Part shown: positions 1 to 9,399 of the stretch, in pieces
Numbering within the stretch: the stretch's first letter is position 1
How the letters are laid out: the number at the start of each line of letters is the position of its first letter
Assembly (NCBI GenBank): GCA_003105305.1
Contig: PQAQ01000157.1
Span: forward strand, 1 to 15,642
DNA from: Candidatus Methylomirabilota bacterium
Lineage (GTDB): Bacteria; Methylomirabilota; Methylomirabilia; Methylomirabilales; Methylomirabilaceae
Direction: 5' to 3'
Length of the DNA stretch: 15,642 nt
Notes under the pieces: model-generated
The model's database searches: none
What the model was told of the DNA's origin: nothing
Seen by the model: only the letters and a program-made list of their open reading frames with translations
Position numbers and translations under genes: made by a program

Positions 1-65
1 TCGTCCTTGATCTCCAGCAGGTCGGCAATCTCGTGAAACAGCTTGGCGATTTCGAGGTTTCTCAT
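1..65 (-). CDS. DNA polymerase X family protein (PolX), N-terminal fragment
   Basis: Only the first 21 codons lie in the window; the gene runs off the left edge. Reading down from the ATG at 65, the peptide MRNLEIAKLFHEIADLLEIK resembles the opening helix of bacterial PolX enzymes (DNA polymerase X plus PHP 3'-5' exonuclease), where a similar IA..F.EIADLLEIKG stretch begins the 8-kDa-like helix-hairpin-helix domain. PolX acts in gap-filling base-excision repair. No clear Shine-Dalgarno sequence precedes the ATG, and no in-frame start was seen in the codons just upstream. It follows lpxC on the same strand after about 70 bases and could be cotranscribed. The assignment rests on a short peptide, so it is only moderately sure. 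Confidence 0.55.
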   Translation of the reverse strand, partial: MRNLEIAKLFHEIADLLEIKD

Positions 66-135
66 GACGTCGCCGAATGAGGCAGCACGGGAGGAGTGAG
101 GAGCGTGGCGTGGAAGGTCCGACGCAGGAGGCTGA

Positions 136-1059
136 TTACGACGGGGCGACCTCGAGGGATCGTTCCGGCTGCAAGAGCGGCCTGGCCCATCGCTCAATCA
201 CATCACCGGAGACGGACGCCGGAAGCTCGAGCTCCAGGCGGCGCTGAATCTCCCGTGCTAGCCTCGCGTGCAGGTAATGGCCGGCGCCGTGCGCAATAAT
301 GGTGCCGACGACCGGCCGACCAAGAAGATAAAGATCTCCCAACAAATCGAGCACCTTGTGGCGGACCAGCTCATCCCGGAATCGGAGATCGCCGTTCAGG
401 ACGCCGCCGTCGCCGATGACAATCGCATTGTCGAACGACCCGCCAAGGCCCAGGTTCCTGCGGCGCAGCTCTTCGACGTCTTTCAGGAAGCCGTAGGTCC
501 GGCACGACGCAATCTCTTCGGCAAACCGCTCTCTGGTGATGTCGAAGGCGACCGACTGATCTCCCAGAGCCGGATGGTCGAAGCGCATCGTGTAGATGAC
601 CTGGAGGCGCTTTGACGGGACGATCTGAATGCTCGAACGCTCGGTCTCAATCACCACACGCTCTTTGATCTTGAGGAACGTTCTGGTCGCCATCTGTCGC
701 TTGAGGCCTGCTTGCCTGATCAGCTCGACAAATGGCGCGGCGCTGCCGTCCATCGCCGGCACCTCCTCGGCATCGAGCTCGACCATGACGTTGTCCAGTC
801 CGATTCCCACAAATGCGGCCATCAGGTGTTCGATGGTCCTCACTGTGACGCCGTCCTTGCCGATCGTGGTGGCGTGGTTGACGTCAACAACGTGCGCCGG
901 GGTGGCCTCAATCGTGGACGCGAAGGGAAGATCGATGCGCTTGAATACGACACCGGAGTTTGACGGGGCGGGCCGGAGAGCCATCGTGACCGGCCGGCCG
1001 GTGTGAAGCCCTATCCCCTCGCAGGTGACCACTCTCTGAAGCGTTCGCTGATGGCTCAC
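136..1059 (-). CDS. lpxC: UDP-3-O-acyl-N-acetylglucosamine deacetylase LpxC
   Basis: LpxC is the zinc amidase that removes the acetyl group from UDP-3-O-acyl-GlcNAc, the committed step of lipid A synthesis in the cytoplasm. I chose the GTG at 1059 because it follows GAGGAG with proper spacing and gives the family-typical 307 residues beginning VSHQRTLQR; an in-frame upstream start at 1122 would add 21 unconserved residues. Family landmarks in order are GIGLHTG (16-21), TIEHLMAAF with E77/H78, MDGSAAPF (103-110), CRTYGF (186-191), LGGSFDNAIV, HKVLDLLGDLYLLG with zinc-ligand positions H234 and D238, and the GH pair ending at H260. Both repeats of the alpha/beta fold are present and nothing looks broken. 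It lies downstream of a DUF721 gene with a 115-base gap that holds a candidate promoter. The protein implies a lipid A outer membrane. Confidence 0.96.
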   Translation of the reverse strand: MSHQRTLQRVVTCEGIGLHTGRPVTMALRPAPSNSGVVFKRIDLPFASTIEATPAHVVDVNHATTIGKDGVTVRTIEHLMAAFVGIGLDNVMVELDAEEVPAMDGSAAPFVELIRQAGLKRQMATRTFLKIKERVVIETERSSIQIVPSKRLQVIYTMRFDHPALGDQSVAFDITRERFAEEIASCRTYGFLKDVEELRRRNLGLGGSFDNAIVIGDGGVLNGDLRFRDELVRHKVLDLLGDLYLLGRPVVGTIIAHGAGHYLHARLAREIQRRLELELPASVSGDVIERWARPLLQPERSLEVAPS

Positions 1060-1127
1060 GATCTTCTCCTCATCAGACCTGTTCCGTCTGGACTCACGTC
1101 CGTTTCGATCCGTGCAAATCAATCGCG

Positions 1128-1156
1128 ATTGTACTCGAAGACGGTTATTTGCGCAA
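1128..1156 (-). promoter_or_regulatory. Candidate sigma-70 promoter for lpxC
   Basis: Reading the minus strand, TTGCGC (1156-1151) is followed by a 17-base spacer and TACAAT (1133-1128). The -10 matches the consensus at five of six positions and the -35 at three. Transcription would start near 1121 and give a leader of about 60 bases before the GTG of lpxC at 1059. The site is in the only sizeable gap between the DUF721 gene and lpxC, so it would let lpxC be expressed apart from the genes upstream. Confidence 0.45.
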
Positions 1157-1174
1157 GGCTATGTCTCAGGGGTG

Positions 1175-1648
1175 TCACTGTGACCTCGATGCCCAGCGTT
1201 GATAGAGTCGCTGGACGGCATCACAACAGGGTTGCTCTCGGATCGGACCCAGCAACGTTTCCATGCCGGTTTCAATCGCAGGCGACACCGTCGGAACCTC
1301 CCGTGGACGCCTGTGCGCGCTTCGTAGGGGTGGAGCCGAATGGACCCGGCCGATCCGTAAGACAATCTCGCCCACGACCGACTCGCCGATCTCCTTATTG
1401 AGGATTGTCTTCAATTGATGACGCAGCATGTGGAGCTCATGCATCCAGACAGGGTCTTCAACGCACAGATACAGGGATCCGCCCCTGAAATCTTCCACGC
1501 TCGCCCGTTCCTTGATCCGGTCGGCGATGGTCCGGTTCCACGCCCTCAGGAGCGCAAGGTGGCGGATAACCCGACCAAAACCCAGTCCTTGCAGGCTGCT
1601 TTCAAGGATATCCGCGCACTTCGACGGCATCTGCTGCCGTCTGCTCAT
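1175..1648 (-). CDS. DUF721 (DciA-like) protein, putative replicative-helicase loader partner
   Basis: The 157-residue protein carries a DUF721 domain in its first two thirds. The diagnostic run is a tryptophan-containing helix (AWNRTIADRIKERASVEDF), then a beta-rich GGSLYLCVEDPVWMHELHML stretch and a helix with LKTILNKEIG, ending in IVLRIG. DUF721 includes DciA, the DnaB-helicase operator used by bacteria lacking DnaC or DnaI; whether this member does that job is inference. The last 50 residues are basic, low in conservation and probably flexible. The ATG at 1648 overlaps the stop codon of the RNase H gene by four bases (ATGA) and is preceded by AAAAGGA, so translation is probably coupled. 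The neighbouring RNase H, and dnaG further upstream on the same strand, fit a replication role. Confidence 0.75.
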   Translation of the reverse strand: MSRRQQMPSKCADILESSLQGLGFGRVIRHLALLRAWNRTIADRIKERASVEDFRGGSLYLCVEDPVWMHELHMLRHQLKTILNKEIGESVVGEIVLRIGRVHSAPPLRSAHRRPREVPTVSPAIETGMETLLGPIREQPCCDAVQRLYQRWASRSQ

Positions 1649-2169
1649 GAAGGGTCCTTTTGAGGGCGCCTGCCGGTCGGAGCCTCATCGATGGCTTGGT
1701 TCGCAAGCGCATCAGCCCGGCGGTTCAGTTCGCGACCGATATGCTCAACTGAGAACCGACAGCTCGCAGCCGCCAGCTCGTGAATGAGGCCGAGCGCCTG
1801 TGCGTACAGTACGCGGAGCCGGGGGTGTTTGACCCGATATCTGCCATGAAGCTGTCTGACCAGGAGCTCGGAATCGGACCGGATCCTGACGTCGGCAGGG
1901 TGCAGCAGCCGCGCCTCGCGCAGCGCCAACAGGAGCGCTTCATATTCGGCGACGTTATTTGTCGCCTCTCCGATGTACCGACAAAAGGTCCGGCACAACC
2001 GCCGGTCATCCGTTTCCAGCATGACACCGATCCCGGCCGGTCCGGGATTTCCGCGTGCGGCCCCGTCGATATGGATGATCAGTCGCAGGCCGCGAGGCGT
2101 CGGGCCGCTGTCGGGCCGCCCCGCCTCCTGCGCCGTTGTCACTCTTTCCAATAGAGGATCCGACCGCAT
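1645..2169 (-). CDS. Ribonuclease HI family protein
   Basis: RNase HI cleaves the RNA strand of RNA-DNA hybrids such as primers and R-loops. All four acidic catalytic positions are visible: D35 in IDGAARGNPGPAG, E76 in NNVAEYEALL, D99 in RSDSELLVRQL and D153 in ELNRRADALANQAID. The fold is the compact type without the basic handle, like archaeal and Bacillus YpdQ-like enzymes, rather than E. coli RnhA. The start is uncertain. The ATG at 2169 overlaps the upstream gene by 31 bases, while a GTG at 2142 makes an exact four-base GTGA overlap with the zinc-ribbon stop and would remove nine unconserved residues. The 3' end overlaps the DUF721 gene by four bases. Both junctions suggest one transcript with coupled translation. 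Confidence 0.9.
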   Translation of the reverse strand: MRSDPLLERVTTAQEAGRPDSGPTPRGLRLIIHIDGAARGNPGPAGIGVMLETDDRRLCRTFCRYIGEATNNVAEYEALLLALREARLLHPADVRIRSDSELLVRQLHGRYRVKHPRLRVLYAQALGLIHELAAASCRFSVEHIGRELNRRADALANQAIDEAPTGRRPQKDPS

Positions 2170-2843
2170 CCCTCACAGGTGCGGATCGCCTCGTTGCGTC
2201 GAACCTCGTTATACAACTGAGGCGTGAGGGTCACATGACACCCTTCGCACGACCGCCCCGTGGCGTTTGCAACAGCCAGGCCGTCCCGACTCTTGAGGAG
2301 CCGAAGGTAGAGCTGCAGCAACGACGCCTCTACGTTTGCGGATCTCCGTTCCCTGGCCTTCCGTAATATCGAGAGGCGGTTTTGCAGCGCGTGCAGTTCC
2401 TCTTCCCGCTGCTGCTTATTTTTCAGGAACTCCGCCTCTGCAAGTCGGACCTTCTCGGCTTCCTGATCCCGGATCTTGACCGCGTCATCGATCGCATCGA
2501 GACCGATCAGAATCTCTTCCTCCAGCGTCGAGATCTTCTGCTTCAGCCCCTCGACCTCCTTCAATGCGGCCGTGTATTCCTGGTTCGTCTTGATCTCAAA
2601 TAAACGACCCTGTCGCTTTTTCAGCTCCCTGCCGGCCTCTTCCAGCTCACGCTCTTTCTGGCGCCGCAGTTTCTGAAGTTGCTCCACCTCACCGGTAGCC
2701 GCATCCAGGGCGGCCTTGGCTCGGACGAATTGCTGCTCCAGCGTCCTGATCTGGTTCGGAATGGCGGCGATCGCGCCTTCAAGTACACTGATTTCGCCGT
2801 CAAGCGCCTGGAGCTGGATGAGCTGATCTAAGTCCTGAAGCAC
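2139..2843 (-). CDS. Coiled-coil protein with C-terminal C4 zinc ribbon (zf-RING_7 family)
   Basis: The 234-residue protein has two parts. Residues 1-180 are a long heptad-rich coiled-coil hairpin rich in E, K, Q and L. The C-terminal 36 residues form a zinc ribbon with C199-x2-C202 and C223-x2-C226. This is the architecture of the widespread CT398-like / zf-RING_7 family, whose structurally studied chlamydial member has been linked to sigma-54 and flagellar proteins; its general function is not settled. The start is a GTG at 2843 preceded by GGAGGGCAAC, a good ribosome site. It lies directly upstream of the RNase H gene and overlaps its annotated start. A tRNA gene lies 35 bases upstream on the same strand. 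Confidence 0.85.
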   Translation of the reverse strand: MLQDLDQLIQLQALDGEISVLEGAIAAIPNQIRTLEQQFVRAKAALDAATGEVEQLQKLRRQKERELEEAGRELKKRQGRLFEIKTNQEYTAALKEVEGLKQKISTLEEEILIGLDAIDDAVKIRDQEAEKVRLAEAEFLKNKQQREEELHALQNRLSILRKARERRSANVEASLLQLYLRLLKSRDGLAVANATGRSCEGCHVTLTPQLYNEVRRNEAIRTCEGCGRILYWKE

Positions 2844-2878
2844 GTTGCCCTCCGGTGATGTGTGACTGATGACTGTCG

Positions 2879-2955
2879 TGGTGGGCCCACCTGGACTCGA
2901 ACCAGGGACGACCCGGTTATGAGCCGGGGGCTCTAACCAACTGAGCTATGGGCCC
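2879..2955 (-). tRNA. tRNA with CAU anticodon, probably tRNA-Ile2 (lysidine type)
   Basis: The 77-base gene folds cleanly. The acceptor stem is GGGCCCA / TGGGCCC, the D stem GCTC/GAGC, the anticodon stem CCCGG/CCGGG around the loop CTCATAA, and the T stem CCTGG/CCAGG around TTCGAGT; the CCA tail is encoded. The CAU anticodon allows elongator Met or Ile2, whose C34 is changed to lysidine by TilS. C4-G69 and C5-G68 pairs in the acceptor stem and the CGGCTCATAACCG arm resemble bacterial Ile2 species more than elongator Met, and the D arm is not that of an initiator. Identity is therefore inferred; the presence of a tRNA is not in doubt. It lies between rpoD and the zinc-ribbon gene, on the same strand. 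Confidence 0.93.
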
Positions 2956-2962
2956 CAGCAAA

Positions 2963-3027
2963 CAGATCAGCAGTCGGCGCAGCGCAATCAATGGTGAGAA
3001 CCCACTGATCTGAACTTCGGCGCCGAC
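2963..3027. repeat. Interleaved inverted repeats between rpoD and the tRNA
   Basis: Two perfect 8-base inverted repeats are interleaved. CAGATCAG (2963-2970) pairs with CTGATCTG (3005-3012), and GTCGGCGC (2973-2980) pairs with GCGCCGAC (3020-3027). The order A-B-A'-B' means the RNA could form an H-type pseudoknot or two mutually exclusive hairpins. The element begins 7 bases after the rpoD stop and ends 7 bases before the tRNA 5' end. It could be a processing or termination signal separating mRNA from tRNA. The minus-strand sequence after the last arm has only a short T tract, so it is not a classical terminator. Confidence 0.5.
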
Positions 3028-3034
3028 CGCCGCC

Positions 3035-5008
<1,974 letters not shown>

Positions 5009-5070
5009 ACTGTCTCCCTCTGTCTTCGGCTATCAATAATCAGCCAGGAGCTGTCCGTGATGTTCAGACG

Positions 5071-6858
5071 TTACGGCATTGCCTGGGCACGAGACCGAGT
5101 TCGATCTCTGTTCAGCGTCAGAAACTGGGCCTGCAGGCGCTCGACGGTCGCATGATCACCCGTCCGCTCTGCCGCTTCCATCTGCCGCCGAAGCTCCTCA
5201 CCCCTCTGGCGCTCACGCCTGACCTTGAGGCACGCGAGGTAATCGGAGAGGGCCCGCTCGATGGCCTCCTCCCCCTCGTACTCTCCGAGATCTGTTGCCA
5301 GCAACTGCGAGAGAACCCGCTGCACCTCCGGATCCATGGTCGCGAGCGGCGTTGCGCCGCGCCGCGCTTCAGACGCCAACACCGCATCCTGAAAGATTCT
5401 GCGAAGCGTGCGATCCTGCAACTCCTCCGGCCGCACGCGCTCCCGCACGCGATCGCCCGCGCCGGGATGGTGCAGGGCCAGGTGGATGAGCTTCCACTCT
5501 ATAGATGGCAACGCCCTGGGTTGCAGTGTCGGCGGCACGGCGTCCCGTTTGCGGCCTTTAAGCTGGAGGTTCAGTTCGCGAACGATAGCATCATTGGACA
5601 CCGCCACCCGACGCGCCAGTTTTTCCGCATAACGCCGCCGCGTTACCTCGTTGTCAACGGAGCTCAAAAGAGGAATGACGGCATTCACCGCCTCAGCCTG
5701 ACCTTCGGGGCCGGTCAGATCAAACCCCGAGACCCTTCGGTCGAGCAGGAACTCCATCAGATCCTTCGATTGTGCGAGCGCATCAGCGAAGGCTGAGGGA
5801 CCGCGCTGCCGGACAAAACAATCGGGATCTTCGCCGTCCGGAAGCAGACTCACCCGCCAATCCAGACCGCTGTTGAGCAAGCTTTCGACGCACCGTCGCG
5901 CTGCAGCAATCCCGGCAGGGTCGGGATCGAATACCAGATACGCCCGAGTCGTATGCCGACGGAGCAAAGTAATCTGTTGCGCGGTCAGCGCCGTGCCCAA
6001 AACGGCCACGGCGTGCTGGATGCCATGGGCGTGCAGCGCGATCAGGTCGAGATACCCCTCCACCACAACCGCCGACCCACGATCGCGAATGGCCGTGGCC
6101 GCCTGGTTTAGGCCGAACAGGTGCGCTCCCTTTTTGTAAATGGGGGTCTCAGGGGAGTTGAGATATTTCGGCAGGGAATCGTCCAGGACACGACCGCCGA
6201 AGGCGATGACCTGACCTGTCGAATCGCAGATCGGAATCATCAGCCGGTTGCGGAACCGGTCATACGCCCCACTTCCCTCTTTGCGCGGCAGCACAAGCCC
6301 TGCCTCCTCCGCCTGCTTCTTGGAAAATCCCCGTCGCAGCAGATGGCGAAGCAGCCCGTCCCAAGATGCCGTTGCGTACCCGAGTCCGAACTGTTCGACC
6401 ACCGAATCCGGGACATCTCGACGCTTCAGATATTCGCGAGCAGGCGCCCCTATCGTCTGATGCTGGAGCTGCCGTCGAAAGAATTCCGCGGCGGCTTTAT
6501 GGATCTCCTGCAGCCCCAGGCGCGCCTGCTGGCTCGCCCCGGTCCCGCCTCCGGCATCTGCGCGGGCTTGCGCCGGCAAGCTGATACCGGCTCGGTCGGC
6601 CAGTGATCGGATCGCCTCCGGAAAACTCCAGCGTTCCTGCCGCATCAGGAATCCGATCGCATCCCCCCCTTCCCCGCAACCGAAACAGTGAAAGATCTGC
6701 CGCTCCGGGTTGACGATGAAGGAGGGGGTCTTTTCGTTATGGAAGGGGCACAGGGCCTTATAGTAGCGTCCGGCGGGCTTCAGAGGAAGGTACCTGCCGA
6801 TAAGCTGCACGATATCCGTACCGGCCAGCACCCGGGCGACTGCCTCCTCAGAGATCAC
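5071..6858 (-). CDS. dnaG: DNA primase DnaG
   Basis: DnaG makes the RNA primers for replication while bound to the DnaB helicase. With the GTG start at 6858 the protein has 595 residues and begins VISEEAVARVLAGTDIV, the usual family start. An upstream in-frame start at 6921 would add 21 residues that overlap mutS2 and look non-native. The N-terminal zinc finger has C37, H40, C58 and C61. The catalytic core includes RFRNRLMIPI and, in the TOPRIM fold, VVVEGYLD with E267 and VFDPDPAG with D311 and D313. The usual FDGD is FDPD here, but both metal-binding aspartates remain. The C-terminal 150 residues are helical, as in DnaB-binding domains. The start lies 16 bases after the mutS2 stop, so the genes are probably cotranscribed. 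Confidence 0.96.
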   Translation of the reverse strand: MISEEAVARVLAGTDIVQLIGRYLPLKPAGRYYKALCPFHNEKTPSFIVNPERQIFHCFGCGEGGDAIGFLMRQERWSFPEAIRSLADRAGISLPAQARADAGGGTGASQQARLGLQEIHKAAAEFFRRQLQHQTIGAPAREYLKRRDVPDSVVEQFGLGYATASWDGLLRHLLRRGFSKKQAEEAGLVLPRKEGSGAYDRFRNRLMIPICDSTGQVIAFGGRVLDDSLPKYLNSPETPIYKKGAHLFGLNQAATAIRDRGSAVVVEGYLDLIALHAHGIQHAVAVLGTALTAQQITLLRRHTTRAYLVFDPDPAGIAAARRCVESLLNSGLDWRVSLLPDGEDPDCFVRQRGPSAFADALAQSKDLMEFLLDRRVSGFDLTGPEGQAEAVNAVIPLLSSVDNEVTRRRYAEKLARRVAVSNDAIVRELNLQLKGRKRDAVPPTLQPRALPSIEWKLIHLALHHPGAGDRVRERVRPEELQDRTLRRIFQDAVLASEARRGATPLATMDPEVQRVLSQLLATDLGEYEGEEAIERALSDYLACLKVRRERQRGEELRRQMEAAERTGDHATVERLQAQFLTLNRDRTRSRAQAMP

Positions 6859-6874
6859 TCTTCGCGCATCCTTT

Positions 6875-9292
6875 TCATGCCGCTCCGCCCATGGACACGC
6901 CGCGGGGATACAACTCAACAATAGTGGCGCCGATCCCTCCCTCCCGATAATCAGCCGCTCGGAAGCTTTGGACCAGCGGATGGTCTCTAAGCAACTCCAT
7001 GACGGTTTTTCTCAGGATTCCCGCACCCTTTCCATGGATGATTCGAATCGAAGGAAGTCCGACGATAAATGCATCCCCAACATACTGGTCAAGCCGACGA
7101 GCCGCCTCTGTCGCATCACACCCGATCAGGTTGAGCTCGTTGGTGACGGTATCCTGTGTCCTGGACAGCCGGATCGGTCTGTTCGTTTCACCCCGACCAG
7201 CGTCACCCTCGGCCACTACTGCCTCCACAGGGACCCTCAACCTCCCAAGCGGAAGTCGGATCTCTACGATACCGGCCGGCGACGGTTGTCCGATCACGAT
7301 CCCGCGCTGCCCAATTCCCTTGATGACAACCTCCTGTCCGTCGCGAACCGACGCCGCGTCGACGCTGTGCGCTACCCGGTCCGGGCCGACCACATCGTCC
7401 AGCTTGGCCTTCGTCTGCTGCTCCAGGTCGATAAGTCGCTGTCGAACCTGCTGCGCCGACCGCCCGCGCGACTGCGCCGACCTGAACTCCCGGAGGAGTT
7501 GATCGATCTCAGCGCGAGCCTCAGCGACCGCACCCTCGGTCTGTTCGCAGGCGCGACGGTACAGGCGCTCGACCTCAGTCCGTGCCGTGTCCCGACTGGC
7601 CTCAGCCTCGCTGCGCGCCTTGGCGGTCTCGGCCGCGTCCCGGGTCAGCGTCTCACGCTCGACGGCGAGCCGTTGATGCTCACCCTCCAGCCGATCCAGC
7701 AACAGCCGCAACGGATCGCGCCCTTCGCCAAGCAGCCTTTCAGCCTGCCGAATGACGCCCTGCGGCAACCCGACCCGAGAGGCGATCGCCAACCCATGAC
7801 TGCGACCGGAAAGTCCAATTAATAATTTATACAGCGGTCTCAGCGTGTCAAGATCGAACTCCACACAGCCGTTTTCGATGCGAGGGTGGGAATAGGCATG
7901 GGCCTTGATGGCGTCCAGGTGCGTGGTTGCCACGACCAACGCGCCTCGCTCCAGCAGCGCATCGAGGATCGCGATCCCCAGACACGCCCCCTCAACCGGG
8001 TCGGTGCCGGCGCCCAGCTCGTCGAGCAATACCAGGGTTCCGGGGCGCACCGCGTCAAGGATCTGCCGAATCTGACTGATATGCGAGGAGAAGGTGCTCA
8101 AACTTTGCTCAATGCTCTGCTCGTCTCCAATGTCCGCCAGGATTCCGGTGAAAAAGGGGACCTCGGAGTCCGGAGAGGCGGGCAGATGCAGGCCAGCCTG
8201 CGCCATCAGCGAAAGCAGACCCGCGGTCTTCAGAGCGACCGTTTTGCCGCCGGTATTCGGTCCGGTAATGAGCAGGGCGTCAAAACCCTCACCCAGACGC
8301 AGGTCGATCGGAATCGTCCTGTCGGCCTCGGCGTCGCCGATCCGTTCTGCCAGGAGAGGATGACGGGCCTCCCGCAGCAGCAGCGGGCCCGCGTCCTTCA
8401 AGGCAACCGGCGCGCAGTGCAGCGCGTCGGCCAATCGGGCCGCGGCGCATCGGACATCCAGGTCGGCGGTCAGGAGCATGGTCGAGAGCACGGTACCGGC
8501 CCTTGAGCGGAGGGACGCGGTCAGCGCGGCCAGCACCCGCCTGATCTCCTCCGCTTCGGATCGCTGCAGCAACCGCAGGTGGTTATTGAGCTCGACGACC
8601 TCCTGAGGCTCCAGGAAGATGGTGGCGCCGCTGACCGACCGATCCTGGACCACGCCCTTCAGGACGATCCGGTAGTTCGGTTTGACGGGGATCACATACC
8701 GCTCGTTTCGAATCGTCACAAGCGGCTCGGCGAGATAGGGTTGGAGGGCAGGAGTTGTCAGCAACGACTGCAGTCGGGTATGGATCAGATTGCGAAGTTC
8801 ATGGAGTCGAATGCGAAGCTGGTTGAGCTTTCGGCTGGCGGTGTCCTTGATCTCTCCGGTCACCTCTATTGCCGCGTGAATCGCTCCCACCAGATCGGTG
8901 TGATCGTCCAGCCGGGCGGCCACCGTATGGAGCAATGGACACCGCTCTCTGGAGCGGGCGATTGTGCGGCGGATCTCGGCCGCCGCGTCCAGCGAGGCGG
9001 CGATTCTGACCAGATCGATGGCCGCGAGTACGGCCCCTTCCGGTCGAGATTGCCGAAGCGATACCCTGATGTCATGCAGCCGATCAAATGGAAGCGCGAC
9101 CCCTCCGGACAGCAGCGCCCGAAATTCGTCGACCTCATTCCGGACCCTCTGCGCGTCCTCCAGCGTGGGAAGGGGGTAGAGCGCTTGCGCCAACTCCCGG
9201 CCCAGCGGCGATCCGGCCCTGGCGGCCAGCCTGGCTTGGATAGCAGGCCACTCCAGGATCTCGAGGGTGTGTCGGTCGATCTGGCTCATCAT
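6875..9292 (-). CDS. mutS2: Endonuclease MutS2 (recombination / ribosome-collision factor)
   Basis: The 805-residue protein has full MutS2 architecture. It has the MutS-like core and clamp helices, then the ABC-type ATPase with Walker A TGPNTGGKT (343-351), Walker B LVLLDELGAGTDP (420-432) and an ATTH switch histidine. A long charged coiled coil and KOW-like region follow, and a C-terminal Smr domain occupies about 718-805. MutS2 lacks the mismatch-binding domain of MutS. It suppresses homologous recombination in some species and splits collided ribosomes in Bacillus. The Smr HGKGAG loop (753-758) is intact, but the N-terminal LDxRG-type motif reads LNLIG (720-724). Two tandem ATGs lie at 9292 and 9289 with no clear ribosome site. 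A 28-bp palindrome lies 29 bases upstream. Confidence 0.96.
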   Translation of the reverse strand: MMSQIDRHTLEILEWPAIQARLAARAGSPLGRELAQALYPLPTLEDAQRVRNEVDEFRALLSGGVALPFDRLHDIRVSLRQSRPEGAVLAAIDLVRIAASLDAAAEIRRTIARSRERCPLLHTVAARLDDHTDLVGAIHAAIEVTGEIKDTASRKLNQLRIRLHELRNLIHTRLQSLLTTPALQPYLAEPLVTIRNERYVIPVKPNYRIVLKGVVQDRSVSGATIFLEPQEVVELNNHLRLLQRSEAEEIRRVLAALTASLRSRAGTVLSTMLLTADLDVRCAAARLADALHCAPVALKDAGPLLLREARHPLLAERIGDAEADRTIPIDLRLGEGFDALLITGPNTGGKTVALKTAGLLSLMAQAGLHLPASPDSEVPFFTGILADIGDEQSIEQSLSTFSSHISQIRQILDAVRPGTLVLLDELGAGTDPVEGACLGIAILDALLERGALVVATTHLDAIKAHAYSHPRIENGCVEFDLDTLRPLYKLLIGLSGRSHGLAIASRVGLPQGVIRQAERLLGEGRDPLRLLLDRLEGEHQRLAVERETLTRDAAETAKARSEAEASRDTARTEVERLYRRACEQTEGAVAEARAEIDQLLREFRSAQSRGRSAQQVRQRLIDLEQQTKAKLDDVVGPDRVAHSVDAASVRDGQEVVIKGIGQRGIVIGQPSPAGIVEIRLPLGRLRVPVEAVVAEGDAGRGETNRPIRLSRTQDTVTNELNLIGCDATEAARRLDQYVGDAFIVGLPSIRIIHGKGAGILRKTVMELLRDHPLVQSFRAADYREGGIGATIVELYPRGVSMGGAA

Positions 9293-9320
9293 CGATACGC
9301 TACAAAGATACTACAAATAC

Positions 9321-9348
9321 TCAGGGGACTCGATATCGAGTCCCCTGA
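9321..9348 (-). terminator. 28-bp perfect palindrome between yqeY and mutS2, putative terminator or attenuator
   Basis: The sequence from 9321 to 9348 equals its own reverse complement: arms TCAGGGGACTCGAT and ATCGAGTCCCCTGA with no spacer. As minus-strand RNA it gives a GC-rich hairpin followed by GTATTTGTAGTATCTTTG, which is U-rich but interrupted, so termination may be partial. A 10-base direct repeat (CCCCTGAACG at 9342-9351 and 9357-9366) flanks it. A second, 14-bp palindrome (9393-9406) spans the yqeY stop codon. E. coli has a terminator between rpsU and dnaG in the equivalent operon, which fits partial read-through here. A protein-binding site is the alternative. Confidence 0.5.
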
Positions 9349-9399
9349 ACGATCGACCCCTGAACGGGATCCGCTCATAATGAGGCGATTGCGCGGTGA

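Noticed and set aside
1171..1186. GTCAC-T-GTGAC dyad at the end of the DUF721 gene as a terminator
   Set aside because: The stem is only five pairs and no T tract follows on either strand.
5862..5925. FDPD in place of FDGD in the DnaG TOPRIM motif as a sign of inactivation
   Set aside because: Both metal-binding aspartates and the catalytic glutamate remain; glycine to proline between them looks like lineage variation rather than loss.
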